A stretch of 64,000 bases of DNA from Christensenella sp964438705. GTDB lineage: Bacteria > Bacillota > Clostridia > Christensenellales > Christensenellaceae. Below the pieces are notes generated by a model, which saw nothing but the letters and a program-made list of their open reading frames with translations, made no database searches and was not told where the DNA came from. The stretch is from positions 1 through 64,000 of the forward strand of contig CAYTKQ010000013.1 of assembly GCA_964438705.1 (NCBI GenBank), given 5' to 3'. A program made the position numbers and the translations under genes. This document shows positions 1 to 9,638 of the stretch, in pieces. Numbering within the stretch: the stretch's first letter is position 1; every line of letters starts with the position of its first letter.

Positions 1-1
1 T

Positions 2-208
2 ACATACACGCGAAGCACTCCAATCTTGGTCAATGCGGTCAATGTACAGCCGCCATCGGCAGCGGCACCGCCATCGGCAGCGGCACCGACCGGCAAAAAA
101 GCGGCGGCGACTGATGACAATACTCCCCTGCTCCCCTATTCGTTGCTTGCATTGTTGTCGGCAACGCTATTGGCGGTCGTTCGGGTAAACAAGAAAAGAC
201 CCGAATAA
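2..208 (+). CDS. C-terminal end of a surface protein with a membrane-anchor tail (partial)
   Basis: The frame is open from the left edge of the window to a TAA at 206-208, so only the last 68 residues of a larger protein are present. The visible part is a Pro/Ala-rich linker (two PSAAAP units), a short acidic stretch (TDDN), a hydrophobic segment of about 18 residues (LLPYSLLALLSATLLAVV) and a basic tail ending NKKRPE. This order, linker then TDDN-type motif then membrane helix then positive tail, is typical of the C-terminal anchors of Firmicutes cell-surface proteins. A canonical LPXTG is not visible, so sortase processing is only possible. The function of the missing N-terminal part is unknown. 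Confidence 0.6.
   Translation, partial: TYTRSTPILVNAVNVQPPSAAAPPSAAAPTGKKAAATDDNTPLLPYSLLALLSATLLAVVRVNKKRPE
50..85 (+). repeat. Two tandem 18-bp units encoding PSAAAP
   Basis: Two identical 18-bp copies (50-67 and 68-85) lie within the linker of the partial surface protein. They keep the reading frame and encode a Pro/Ala spacer, as expected for length-variable wall-spanning linkers. Confidence 0.8.
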
Positions 209-236
209 AACCCCTTACGGCCGCCTGCCACACCAC

Positions 237-267
237 AAAAAAAGTCCGCGGGAAGCGGACTTTTTTT
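237..267 (+). terminator. Rho-independent terminator after the surface protein
   Basis: AGTCCGC and GCGGACT arms flank a 5-base loop. The stem has an A-run before it and a T-run after it, so it could terminate in both directions. It lies 30 bases after the surface-protein stop codon. Confidence 0.9.
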
Positions 268-441
268 GTGGCTATTCTCTTTTATTGCGCCGCGCCCTGC
301 AAATATGGAACGGGCGGAATGCATTTTGGATCAGCAATGATGTCCAGCAAAAAACATTCCCTCGTTTTTCGTATCTGCCTTTTGACCAAACTCTTTTTTT
401 CTGGTAGTATGCAGTAAAACGTTCAGGAAAGGCGAACCCTA

Positions 442-1134
442 ATGGATCAGCTTGTGACCATCGCACATATCAAAAGTGATTTCCCATCCAAGTTTGGCAT
501 CCCCCGGCAAAGCGGGCTTGTTGATGGCCTTCGCGCATCCATCGTCTTTGTACCGGAATACCGCAATGCGGATGCGCTGCGCGGGCTGGAGACATTTTCG
601 CATATTTGGCTGCTGTGGGGATTTTCTCAGGCAGAGCAAAAAGGTTGGTCGCCCACCGTGCGGCCACCGCGCCTTGGGGGCAACGCACGCGCAGGCGTAT
701 TTGCGACGCGCTCTCCCTACCGCCCCAATTCCATCGGCATGTCCTCCGTCAAAATCGACCGCATCGAGCCGCATACGCCGCTTGGGCCAATTATCCACGT
801 GCTGAGCGCGGACCTTTTGAACGGTACGCCCATCTACGACATCAAACCCTACCTCTCCTTCACGGACAGCCATCCGGACGCGTCCGCCGGATTTTCCGGC
901 GATCCCGTGCCGCCGCTTCATGTAAGGATCGATGAAAAGTTGCTGTGCCGTGTGCCGGAAGCGGACCGCGCCGCAATATGCGCGCTGCTCTCGCACGACC
1001 CGCGTCCCGCCTATCAGGACGATCCCGTGCGCATCTATGGGATGGACTACAAGGATTGGGAAATCAAATTTTGCGTCGAGGGTGATGTGCTGCGCGTTAC
1101 AGATATCTCCATAAAAGAATGCAAGGCAAATTGA
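442..1134 (+). CDS. trmO: tRNA (N6-threonylcarbamoyladenosine(37)-N6)-methyltransferase TrmO
   Basis: This 230-residue protein has the length and signature of the TrmO/TsaA (UPF0066) family, which uses S-adenosylmethionine to methylate t6A at position 37 of tRNA-Thr, giving m6t6A. The family hallmark RSPYRPNSIGMSSV is at about residues 93-106 and LLNGTPIYDIKPY follows at about 128-140. Both line the SAM pocket of the beta-barrel domain. The C-terminal ~80 residues are the usual smaller domain. The ATG at 442 has AGGAAAGG 9 bases upstream. It stands alone, with terminators on both sides. Confidence 0.92.
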   Translation: MDQLVTIAHIKSDFPSKFGIPRQSGLVDGLRASIVFVPEYRNADALRGLETFSHIWLLWGFSQAEQKGWSPTVRPPRLGGNARAGVFATRSPYRPNSIGMSSVKIDRIEPHTPLGPIIHVLSADLLNGTPIYDIKPYLSFTDSHPDASAGFSGDPVPPLHVRIDEKLLCRVPEADRAAICALLSHDPRPAYQDDPVRIYGMDYKDWEIKFCVEGDVLRVTDISIKECKAN

Positions 1135-1141
1135 TCCTATC

Positions 1142-1171
1142 AGGACGGTGTCTTGGATAACGTCCTTTTTT
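1142..1171 (+). terminator. Rho-independent terminator after trmO
   Basis: AGGACG (1142-1147) pairs with CGTCCT (1161-1166) and a T-run follows. It starts 8 bases after the trmO stop and insulates the TetR operon. Confidence 0.8.
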
Positions 1172-1176
1172 GCGCC

Positions 1177-1205
1177 TTGACAGGCTAGCGATCACTAGCT
1201 ATAAT
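1177..1205 (+). promoter_or_regulatory. Consensus sigma-A promoter of the TetR/radical-SAM operon
   Basis: A perfect TTGACA (1177-1182) and a perfect TATAAT (1200-1205) are separated by exactly 17 bases. Such a strong promoter suits a gene held off by a repressor, and two palindromes overlap it. Confidence 0.92.
1184..1199. promoter_or_regulatory. Operator O1 (GCTAGCGATCACTAGC) in the promoter spacer
   Basis: A 16-bp near-perfect palindrome with GCTAG and CTAGC arms fills the spacer between -35 and -10. A repressor bound here would occlude RNA polymerase. The obvious candidate is the TetR protein encoded 43 bases downstream (inference). Confidence 0.8.
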
Positions 1206-1208
1206 AAA

Positions 1209-1224
1209 GCTAGCGTTTACTAGC
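1209..1224. promoter_or_regulatory. Operator O2 (GCTAGCGTTTACTAGC) at the transcription start
   Basis: This second copy of the O1 palindrome starts 25 bases after O1 and matches it at 13 of 16 positions, differing only in the centre. It covers the likely transcription start, so two TetR dimers could bind side by side. Confidence 0.8.
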
Positions 1225-1242
1225 AGCTCGTGGGAGGGTCCG

Positions 1243-1890
1243 ATGAAGGAGCACAATACGAAAAAAGCCATATTGGAAGCGGCGCTCGATCTGTTCTCCG
1301 TATACGGATACGACGGCGTTTCCGTCAAGGATATCGCAAGCGCAATCGGCATCAAGGACAGCTCGCTTTATAAACACTACAAAAGCAAGCAGGACATCTT
1401 TGAAACGCTGATCGCCGAAATGAATCGCCGTTTTGAAGAAACCGTCACTTTCTATAAGCTGCCGCAGGGCGATGTCGGCGAAATCTATCGGCAATATGGC
1501 GAAAATGATGTCGAATGGCTTAAAAAAAAGGTGGAAGCAATTTTTCTTTTTTTCTTGGACGATCCCTATGCTGGAAAATTTCGCCATCTTTTGATGATCG
1601 AGCAGTATAAAAACAATGAAGCGGCGCGTCTGTTCAGCGAATGGTTTCTGGACGGCGCGCTCTTTTTTCAGTCCGCTCTTTTCGGGCGACTGATGCAGGA
1701 AGGATATTTCCGCAAGGCCGACCCTTTCGTGACGGCTGCTCAGTTTTATGGGCCAATTTTTCTCTTGCTCCTGCGCTACGACGCTATGCCTGAAAAACGG
1801 GATGAGGCGCTCGGGTTTTTAAGACTTCACGTTGAAGAATTTGCCGCAAACTACCACATCTCACATGGAGGACAAAATGAATCTGAATGA
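1243..1890 (+). CDS. TetR/AcrR-family repressor, probably autoregulatory
   Basis: The N-terminal ~60 residues form a typical TetR helix-turn-helix (KKAILEAALDLFSVYGYDGV, then IASAIGIKDSSLYKHYKSKQ). The remaining ~150 residues are a divergent all-helical ligand and dimerisation domain, so the effector cannot be read from sequence. The ATG is preceded by GGGAGG at 1231-1236. The gene lies directly behind a consensus promoter carrying two matching palindromes, which points to autoregulation. The downstream radical-SAM gene overlaps its end by 14 bases and is probably the main target. Confidence 0.9.
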   Translation: MKEHNTKKAILEAALDLFSVYGYDGVSVKDIASAIGIKDSSLYKHYKSKQDIFETLIAEMNRRFEETVTFYKLPQGDVGEIYRQYGENDVEWLKKKVEAIFLFFLDDPYAGKFRHLLMIEQYKNNEAARLFSEWFLDGALFFQSALFGRLMQEGYFRKADPFVTAAQFYGPIFLLLLRYDAMPEKRDEALGFLRLHVEEFAANYHISHGGQNESE

Positions 1891-2950
1891 ATACATGGAG
1901 CAGGGCATATCCCTGCTTACAAAAACGGTGGGTCGGTTCTACCTGAAAAATCCGAGGGGGATCGCCTTTCTGGCAAAAACGGTGCCGGAAATCAAAAAAA
2001 GCGCGAAGCGCCGCAGCCAGCATGAAGCGGATGGGCTGCATGTTCCGCCCTTTCTGATTGCGAGCGTCACAGCGCAGTGCAATTTACACTGTGCCGGCTG
2101 TTACGCGCGCGCATCCGGTGCGTGTACGGATACAAAAGCCGAAGAGCTGGATGCGCCGGCATGGAGAAAAATTTTTTCCGAGGCGTCCTCTCTTGGCGTA
2201 TCTTTCATCATCCTTGCAGGAGGAGAACCCCTTTTGCGGCACGATGTGATCGAGACCGCAGCGCAATTCCCCAATCTGATATTCCCCATATTTACGAATG
2301 GAAGCATGATCGACGAACGATATGAAATGCTTTTTGACCGCTGCCGCAACCTCCTTCCCATACTCAGCGTGGAGGGCGACGGCGAGGCGACGGACGCGCG
2401 GCGGGGCACAGGCGCATATGAGGCGGTAGGGCGGGCAATGGCCTTTTTCCGACGGAAAAAGCTCCTTTTCGGGATATCCGTTACAGTCACAAAGGAAAAC
2501 ATGGCTGAGGTGACGCAGGCAGCCTTTGTCGAAAAATTGCGGCAGGACGGCTGCGGAATATTATTTTTTGTGGAATACGTTCCCGTGGAGCCAAACACCA
2601 AGCATCTGATGCTTGACGAAAAAGATGTACAGAAAATGCAGGAAATCACCGACGCTCTGCGGAAACGCTTTGATGATATGATCGTTTTATCCTTCCCCGG
2701 CGACGAAGCGGAAACGGATGGCTGCCTTGCCTCCGGCCGTGGATTTTTTCATATCAATGCGGCGGGCGGTGCGGAGCCCTGCCCGTTTTCTCCCTATTCG
2801 GCGCTCAACCTAAAAGAGTGTTCCCTTGCAGATGCGCTGCGCTCAGATTTTTTCCTCGCGCTGCGCAAGCTTGCCGCACAGGCCGGACACGACGGCGGCT
2901 GTACGCTGTTTGCCCACCGCGAAGCGGTAGAAGCGCTGCTGCATCAATGA
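1877..2950 (+). CDS. Radical SAM protein with a SPASM-like C-terminal region
   Basis: The CNLHCAGC motif (CxxxCxxC, about residues 70-77) binds the catalytic [4Fe-4S] cluster of radical SAM enzymes, and the GGEPLL motif that contacts SAM follows at about 116-121. Further cysteines near the C-terminus (GCLASGRG, EPCPF, LKEC, GGC) suggest an auxiliary cluster of the SPASM/twitch type, found in peptide-modifying and sulfatase-maturing enzymes. Start: the ATG at 1877 has GGAGG at 1867-1871, with 5 bases between, and the gene overlaps tetR by 14 bases, suggesting translational coupling. No peptide substrate is visible nearby, so the substrate is unknown. 357 residues. Confidence 0.85.
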   Translation: MNLNEYMEQGISLLTKTVGRFYLKNPRGIAFLAKTVPEIKKSAKRRSQHEADGLHVPPFLIASVTAQCNLHCAGCYARASGACTDTKAEELDAPAWRKIFSEASSLGVSFIILAGGEPLLRHDVIETAAQFPNLIFPIFTNGSMIDERYEMLFDRCRNLLPILSVEGDGEATDARRGTGAYEAVGRAMAFFRRKKLLFGISVTVTKENMAEVTQAAFVEKLRQDGCGILFFVEYVPVEPNTKHLMLDEKDVQKMQEITDALRKRFDDMIVLSFPGDEAETDGCLASGRGFFHINAAGGAEPCPFSPYSALNLKECSLADALRSDFFLALRKLAAQAGHDGGCTLFAHREAVEALLHQ

Positions 2951-3050
2951 TCTTTCCGCCGCCCTTCTTGACGCTTATTGCACTGCCTCACAGCACGCAC
3001 GCATTAGGGGCCGGGATGCGCCGTTTTTTCAGCCCCGTAGCCCTTTGCGT

Positions 3051-3077
3051 GAAAAACTGAAAAATTTTATCGTTCAG
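3051..3077 (-). terminator. Weak terminator at the end of the polyol operon
   Basis: On the minus strand CTGAA pairs with TTCAG across an 11-base loop and a T-run follows. The hairpin overlaps the stop codon of the aldolase gene. The stem is only five pairs, so the call is tentative. The rest of the interval 2951-3073 shows nothing else clear. Confidence 0.4.
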
Positions 3078-3910
3078 GCGCGTCCCGCGCTCCCAAACAG
3101 AGTGATTTTATCTGTTACGATACGGCGTACCGCCTCATTGCACTTCACCATCCGTTCGCAATACGAAAGGCCCTTGCTTTCCTCGTTTGCGTCGTCATAC
3201 GCCTTGGGCATTTCCGACCAGATGTTGAGCTTCGCGATGCCGTTTTGAATGGCGGCGCGTATCTCATCCTCCGGCAGCCCCGAACCCCCGTGCAGCACAA
3301 GCGGGATACCCGTCTGCTCCCGAATCTGCTCCAGCAGCTCGATGTGCAAGCGGTCGGGCTTTTTCGACAGCCCGTGAATGTTGCCGATGGAGATGGCAAG
3401 CGCGTCCACATTTGTCTGCTTCACAAATTCCGCCGCTTTTTCCGGCTGCGTATAAACACTTTCGTCGTGCGATTCCTCGTCGTTTTCCAGCCCGCCTACA
3501 TGGCCGATCTCCGCCTCCACCGAGCATCCGAATTTGTCGGCGTATTCCTTCACCTGCCGCGTCAGACGTATGTTTTCCTTGATGGGCAGCAGCGATCCGT
3601 CAAACATCACGCCCGTAAATCCAAGGTCGATGCTGTGCTTGATCACTTCAAACGTCGTCCCGTGATCTAAAAACACGCACACAGGAACCTTCGCTTTTTT
3701 CGCCAGCATCAAAAAGCAGTCCGCAAGCGGCTCCAGCTTTTCGTATTGCAAAAGCACCTGCGCCGTCGCCAGCATCACAGGGGCATTGAGCTCCTCCGCC
3801 GCCGCGACGATCTCCTTTGCCATATTGAAGTCCATCGCGTCGAACATGCCAATGCAATAGTTGTTCGCATACGCGTCATGGAGCATTTCTTTCAAGGTTA
3901 TCAGTGCCAT
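3074..3910 (-). CDS. Class II ketose-bisphosphate aldolase, GatY/KbaY-like
   Basis: A zinc-dependent (beta/alpha)8 aldolase of 278 residues. VFLDHG (about 79-84) carries the catalytic Asp and a zinc His, VEAEIGHVGG (about 131-140) the next metal ligands, and LVLHGGSGLP (about 205-214) the third zinc His and phosphate loop. The stretch KLNIWSE resembles the KVNVATE of tagatose-bisphosphate aldolases more than the NIDTD of fructose-bisphosphate aldolases. The usual SHLP is SLLP here. As the last gene of a nine-gene operon with a polyol dehydrogenase and two kinase systems, it probably splits a phosphorylated ketose into dihydroxyacetone phosphate and an aldehyde; the exact sugar is unknown. Confidence 0.85.
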   Translation of the reverse strand: MALITLKEMLHDAYANNYCIGMFDAMDFNMAKEIVAAAEELNAPVMLATAQVLLQYEKLEPLADCFLMLAKKAKVPVCVFLDHGTTFEVIKHSIDLGFTGVMFDGSLLPIKENIRLTRQVKEYADKFGCSVEAEIGHVGGLENDEESHDESVYTQPEKAAEFVKQTNVDALAISIGNIHGLSKKPDRLHIELLEQIREQTGIPLVLHGGSGLPEDEIRAAIQNGIAKLNIWSEMPKAYDDANEESKGLSYCERMVKCNEAVRRIVTDKITLFGSAGRA

Positions 3911-3925
3911 TCCCTCTCCCTGCCA

Positions 3926-4966
3926 TCAAAATTTGATGGCCCCTTTCACGATCGTATTTTTGTTTTCCACACATTCGCAAAACGCCTTTTCGCAGTCCTC
4001 GAACGGGAAAATGTCCGTGACCACGTCCTTAATGTCAATGGCCCCGCTTGCCACCAGCCGAATGGCCGCCGGATACAGGTTGCGGTACCGGAACACGGAA
4101 CGTATGCTGATCTCGTTGAACACCAACGCGCCCATATCGAATTCCACGATTCCGTCGCCCATGCCCACCATCACGATGGTCCCACCGCGCTTCACGAGGT
4201 GCACCGTCGCCTGGATCGTCGGCTTTGCGCCCGCCGTCTCAAAGGCAAGGTCCGCGCCGCGTCCGTCTGTCAAGCGCATCACAGCCTCTTTTAAATCTTC
4301 CTTCGCCACGTTCACCGTCGCGCACGCGCCCAGCTTCTTTGCCTTTTCGAGCCGCGCGTCCACCACGTCGGTCACGATCACGTCCGTCACGCCCGCAGCC
4401 TTCAGGGCAAGCAGCGTACACAGGCCGATGCAGCCGCAGCCAAGGATCACAGCGGTGTCTCCCATGCGATAGCCGCTTTGGCTCACCGCGTGCAACCCCA
4501 CGCTAAGCGGCTCGATCATCGCCGCCTCGAGCGTTGTCATGCTCTCCGGTATCTTAAAACACATATTCGACGGAAAGCTCACATATTCCTGCAAACAACC
4601 GTTTACAGGCGGTGCGGCCCAAAAGCGGACATCCGGGCACAGGTTATATTTCCCTTCCTTACAGGCCTCGCATGTTCCGCAGGGAATGCCCGGCTCCACC
4701 GCCACCCGGTCACCGACCTTCAGATCCGCAACGCGGCTGCCGATTTCCACGACCTCCCCGCCCGCCTCATGGCCTAGCACAAAGGGAAACTCCACAACAA
4801 AATCGCCGATCCTTCCATGCTGAAAAAAGTGCAGGTCTGACCCGCAGATGCCGATGTGCTGCACCTTGATCAATACATCCTCTTCGCCGATCGGAGGTAT
4901 CTGTGTCTCGCGTATCTCCATTTTATTCGTTTGCGTCAAATATGCCGCTTTCATCTTTCCTTCCAT
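3926..4966 (-). CDS. Zinc-dependent polyol dehydrogenase (sorbitol/xylitol dehydrogenase-like)
   Basis: Medium-chain dehydrogenase/reductase of 346 residues. GICGSDLHFF gives the catalytic zinc Cys, GHEAGGEV the zinc His-Glu, and CGTCEACKEGKYNLC the four-cysteine structural zinc site. The Rossmann motif is VILGCGCIG, in place of the common GxGxxG, and is followed by VTDVVDARLEKA, whose acidic residue at the end of beta-2 favours NAD+. The family oxidises sugar alcohols to ketoses. Start at 4966: GGAGG lies 6 bases upstream, a better fit than the internal ATG at 4954. Fifteen bases separate it from the aldolase downstream. Confidence 0.88.
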   Translation of the reverse strand: MEGKMKAAYLTQTNKMEIRETQIPPIGEEDVLIKVQHIGICGSDLHFFQHGRIGDFVVEFPFVLGHEAGGEVVEIGSRVADLKVGDRVAVEPGIPCGTCEACKEGKYNLCPDVRFWAAPPVNGCLQEYVSFPSNMCFKIPESMTTLEAAMIEPLSVGLHAVSQSGYRMGDTAVILGCGCIGLCTLLALKAAGVTDVIVTDVVDARLEKAKKLGACATVNVAKEDLKEAVMRLTDGRGADLAFETAGAKPTIQATVHLVKRGGTIVMVGMGDGIVEFDMGALVFNEISIRSVFRYRNLYPAAIRLVASGAIDIKDVVTDIFPFEDCEKAFCECVENKNTIVKGAIKF

Positions 4967-5035
4967 TTTGCACCTCCAAGAGTGAATGAATCCATTTGGG
5001 AGGAAAGCCGGCGGCTCTCCTCCCCTTGGTCCCGT

Positions 5036-6061
5036 TTACTGATACAGCTCGAGATATTTGTCCACGTTGTCCTTTGTCACCACGATCATTTCGATCAGGT
5101 TGTCCTTCTCCACCTTTTCGCCCTTCGCCAGAGCGACCGCGATATCCACCGCCAGCGCGCCTTCAACACCCGCGTCCTGATAGACCGTCGCGGACATCTT
5201 GCCGTCCTTGATCGCTACGCACGCATCCTTGATGGCGTCCACTGCCGTCACAACGACCTTGCCCGTCATGCCTGCGGATTCCAGCGCCTGAATCGCGCCC
5301 ATCGCCATTTCGTCGTTGTGGCAAATCACCGCGCCGATCTGATCGCCGTAGTTCTGGATATAGTTTTCCATCATAGACGTTGCCTGCTCACGGCTCCACT
5401 CAGCGGTCTTTTCTTCCAGCACCTTGATGTCCGCGTTCTTGTCGAGGATGTTGTGGATGCCTTCACGCCGGTCCGCGCTTGCGGAATACCCGTCTGCGCC
5501 TTCCAGAATGATTACGTTGCCCTTGCCGCCCAGCTGGTCGACCGCATACTGCATCGCGAGCTCGCCCGCCTGAATGTCGTTGGGGCCGGCATACGCCGTC
5601 ACATTGTCGCTTTCCACATACATGTTCGCCGCCACAAACGGGATACCCGCGTCCTTCGCCGCGTCCACTGCGGGCTTGATCGCTTCAACGTCCACCGGAG
5701 CGACGATGATCGCGTCCACCTTCTGCGCGATAAAGTTTTCCACCTGACCGATCTGCTTGTTCGGGTCGTTGTTCGCATCCGCAAACACCAGCTTCACGCC
5801 CAGCTCCTTTGCGCGCGCTTCCACGCCCGCGTTCATCAGCGTCATGAATTCGGACAGCCAGTAGGGCGACCAACCGATCACGATCTCGGAATTGTCCTTT
5901 GCCGCTCCGCCGTCCGCCGCCGCGGAACCCTCCGCAGGCGCTTCGGATTTGTCCGCGGGCGCGGCGCTCTCACTTGCCGGAGCCTGCCCTGTGGATGTGC
6001 ACCCTGCAAAGGCAGCGGCGGCCATCACTACGACCAATACCAGACATACGATCTTTTTCAT
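5036..6061 (-). CDS. RbsB-like sugar-binding lipoprotein of an ABC importer
   Basis: A lipoprotein signal peptide ends in the lipobox FAGC (Cys at about residue 20). A Ser/Ala/Pro/Glu-rich linker to about residue 57 precedes a periplasmic-binding-protein-1 fold starting at EIVIGWSPYWLSEF. Segments typical of ribose/polyol binding proteins follow (DANNDPNKQIGQVENFI, VDAIIVAPVD, CHNDEMAMGAIQAL). It should capture the sugar outside the membrane and deliver it to the RbsC-like permease encoded 51 bases upstream. AGGAGG precedes the ATG. The identity of the sugar is not given by the sequence; the downstream genes suggest a polyol or ketose. Confidence 0.9.
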   Translation of the reverse strand: MKKIVCLVLVVVMAAAAFAGCTSTGQAPASESAAPADKSEAPAEGSAAADGGAAKDNSEIVIGWSPYWLSEFMTLMNAGVEARAKELGVKLVFADANNDPNKQIGQVENFIAQKVDAIIVAPVDVEAIKPAVDAAKDAGIPFVAANMYVESDNVTAYAGPNDIQAGELAMQYAVDQLGGKGNVIILEGADGYSASADRREGIHNILDKNADIKVLEEKTAEWSREQATSMMENYIQNYGDQIGAVICHNDEMAMGAIQALESAGMTGKVVVTAVDAIKDACVAIKDGKMSATVYQDAGVEGALAVDIAVALAKGEKVEKDNLIEMIVVTKDNVDKYLELYQ

Positions 6062-6112
6062 TTCTTTCCTCCTGTTTGGTTATTATTTTTTCGCAAATGT
6101 GCGAAAATTGAT

Positions 6113-7072
6113 TTACTTTTCCATCTTCTTGTCCATCAGCACCGCGATGATGATAATGATGCCCTTGATGACCGATTGCAGATAAGAGGATACGCTCAGC
6201 AGGTCCATGCCGTTGTTCAATACGCCGATGATGAGCACGCCGAGCAAGGTACCGATGAGCGTTCCCTTGCCGCCGCTCATGCTCGCGCCGCCAATGACCA
6301 CAGCGGAGATCGCGTCGAGCTCATAACCCTCACCCGCCCGCGGGATGCCCGAAGCCACGCGCGCGGTGAGCACCACCGCCGCAATGCCGCACAGCAGCCC
6401 GCTGATGGCATACACCGAGCACATCACCATCTTGGTGTTCACGCCCGAAATGTATGTCGCCTGCTCGTTCCCGCCGAGCGCGTAGATGTGCCGACCCTGC
6501 CGCGTCTTATATAAATAGATGAAGGCGATCACGAACACGAGGATGAATATCCACACGATCGTCGGAATAAAGGCAATCTCGCTCTTACCCATCGCCGTAA
6601 AATCGTGGTGCAGGTCAGAGATCGGTTTTCCGTCCGAATACATGAGCGTCAATCCACGTGCAATGGACATCATCGCCAGTGTCTGGATGAACGGCACCAC
6701 CTTGAAATACGCGATGAGCACACCGTTAATGAGCCCCAGCACCAGCGCCACCACCACGCCCGCAAGCAGCCCGGCGACCCAATATTCGTTACCCTGCTTC
6801 GCGATGCTCGCCATGATCACCCCCGCGAGCGCCACCAGCGACCCCACCGAAAGGTCTACGCCGCCCGTTAAAATAACGAACGTCATGCCCACCGCGATGA
6901 TGCCGTTGACGGAAATCTGCTTTAAGATGTTCGTTAGGTTTGTCGGCGTCATAAAGCTCTGCGATGCGATGGAAAACGCGATCACCATTGCGACGAGCAC
7001 AAACGCGATGATGAGCTTATTGACCATGCCCGTCGATTTTGTCTTCAGTTCTAAGCCTTGGATTTTGTTCAT
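6113..7072 (-). CDS. RbsC-like ABC sugar permease
   Basis: A 319-residue multi-spanning membrane protein of the branched-chain amino acid/monosaccharide (RbsC) permease family. Hydrophobic helices fill most of the sequence. The family-typical VGMTFVILTGGVDLSVGS lies at about residues 60-77 and the coupling region INGVLIAYFKVVPFIQTLA further on. The loop ISAVVIGGASMSGGKGT near the C-terminus is the conserved contact with the ATPase. It is the only permease gene in this operon, so it presumably forms a homodimer. RBS GGAGAGGG is directly before the ATG. Confidence 0.93.
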   Translation of the reverse strand: MNKIQGLELKTKSTGMVNKLIIAFVLVAMVIAFSIASQSFMTPTNLTNILKQISVNGIIAVGMTFVILTGGVDLSVGSLVALAGVIMASIAKQGNEYWVAGLLAGVVVALVLGLINGVLIAYFKVVPFIQTLAMMSIARGLTLMYSDGKPISDLHHDFTAMGKSEIAFIPTIVWIFILVFVIAFIYLYKTRQGRHIYALGGNEQATYISGVNTKMVMCSVYAISGLLCGIAAVVLTARVASGIPRAGEGYELDAISAVVIGGASMSGGKGTLIGTLLGVLIIGVLNNGMDLLSVSSYLQSVIKGIIIIIAVLMDKKMEK

Positions 7073-7098
7073 TTCCCTCTCCTCTTTCCGTCACATTT

Positions 7099-8586
<1,488 letters not shown>

Positions 8587-8616
8587 TTCATCACCTCATT
8601 TGCGTTTTTGATTGCG

Positions 8617-9612
8617 TTATTTGGAAAAATACGGCACCTCGCACGGCGCGTTCCAGTATCGTTCCATCTCCCCTTCCAGCTTCAAAAGCGTGATGGTGAA
8701 GCCCGCCGCCTCCTGCGTGGTCAGATAATTGCCAATGAGCCCTTCCGCCGCTTCTATGCCGCGCGCCGCAAGAAAATCAAACGTTTCCTTGTATGCGACG
8801 TTTAATTCCATCATCGTCGTCTTGCCGCTGCCGTTTACGATCACGAGAACTTTGTCGCCCGCCTTGTAGGGCATATCGTCCACCAGCATTCTGCACATTT
8901 CGCCCACAACGGTTTTGGAGTCCGTCATTTTCAGCTTCATTGCGCCGCCCTCGCCGTGCGCGCCCGAGCCGATCTCGCATTCGTCATCCGGAAGCTCAAA
9001 CAGCTTTTGCCCTGTCATCGGGTGGGTGCACGCCTCAATGGCGACTCCCAGCGTGCGGCAGTTGGCGCGGATCAGCCGGAACATCCCGATGCAGTCCTCG
9101 ATGCTGCGGCCCTCCTCCGCCATCGCGCCCACGATCTTGCAGATAAAGACATAGCCCGTCATGCCCCGCCGCTCTTCTTCAAATTCCTTCGGGGCAGAAC
9201 CCACGTCGTCGTAAAAAAGCTCCTGATAGACGTCGATCCCGTCCTCTTTTGCCTGATCGAACGCCATATTTGCGTTCATCACGTCGCCCGCATGGTTCAT
9301 CACCAGCATCAGCACCGGGCTGCCGTCGTCGATCTGTTTGATGCCCTCATAGTATTTTTCATAGGACGGCGCCGCAAATATTTCGCCCAGCACGTCCATG
9401 TCGAGTCCGCCCTTGCCCACCATGCCAAGCAGGCAGGGTTCGTGCCCGGGTCCGTTGCCCACCACGAATTTGACCTTTCCCTTTTCCTTTGGCTCCGTAC
9501 GCGATACGATGTGCGTACCCTGCGTGACCTTCACCCGTTTGGGGTACGCCAGCACATATCCCGCAATGAGGTCGTCAACCAGCGTTTCTTTTGCGTTGAA
9601 CAATTTTTTCAT
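8617..9612 (-). CDS. dhaK: Dihydroxyacetone kinase subunit DhaK-like protein
   Basis: 331 residues matching the DhaK fold. GPGHEP (normally GGSGHEP) holds the substrate-orienting His, NHAGDVMN holds the catalytic Asp (normally NYTGDxLN), and GSGAHGEGG supplies the His that binds the carbonyl of the substrate as a hemiaminal (normally GIHGEPG). The three functional residues are kept but the glycine loop and the flank of the binding His differ from dihydroxyacetone-specific enzymes. The substrate may therefore be another short ketose such as erythrulose (inference). Start ATG at 9612 with GGAGA 8 bases upstream. It is paired with DhaL; no DhaM phosphotransferase is in the window. Confidence 0.85.
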   Translation of the reverse strand: MKKLFNAKETLVDDLIAGYVLAYPKRVKVTQGTHIVSRTEPKEKGKVKFVVGNGPGHEPCLLGMVGKGGLDMDVLGEIFAAPSYEKYYEGIKQIDDGSPVLMLVMNHAGDVMNANMAFDQAKEDGIDVYQELFYDDVGSAPKEFEEERRGMTGYVFICKIVGAMAEEGRSIEDCIGMFRLIRANCRTLGVAIEACTHPMTGQKLFELPDDECEIGSGAHGEGGAMKLKMTDSKTVVGEMCRMLVDDMPYKAGDKVLVIVNGSGKTTMMELNVAYKETFDFLAARGIEAAEGLIGNYLTTQEAAGFTITLLKLEGEMERYWNAPCEVPYFSK

Positions 9613-9638
9613 GTGCGTTCTCTCCTTTTTACACAATG

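Noticed and set aside
50..85. Two direct repeats considered as a CRISPR fragment
   Set aside because: The units are adjacent without spacers and encode a protein linker in frame.
4856..6514. 552-codon plus-strand open frame across the binding-protein and permease genes
   Set aside because: Opposite strand to clear ABC transporter genes, His/Arg-rich composition, no domain and no start signal.
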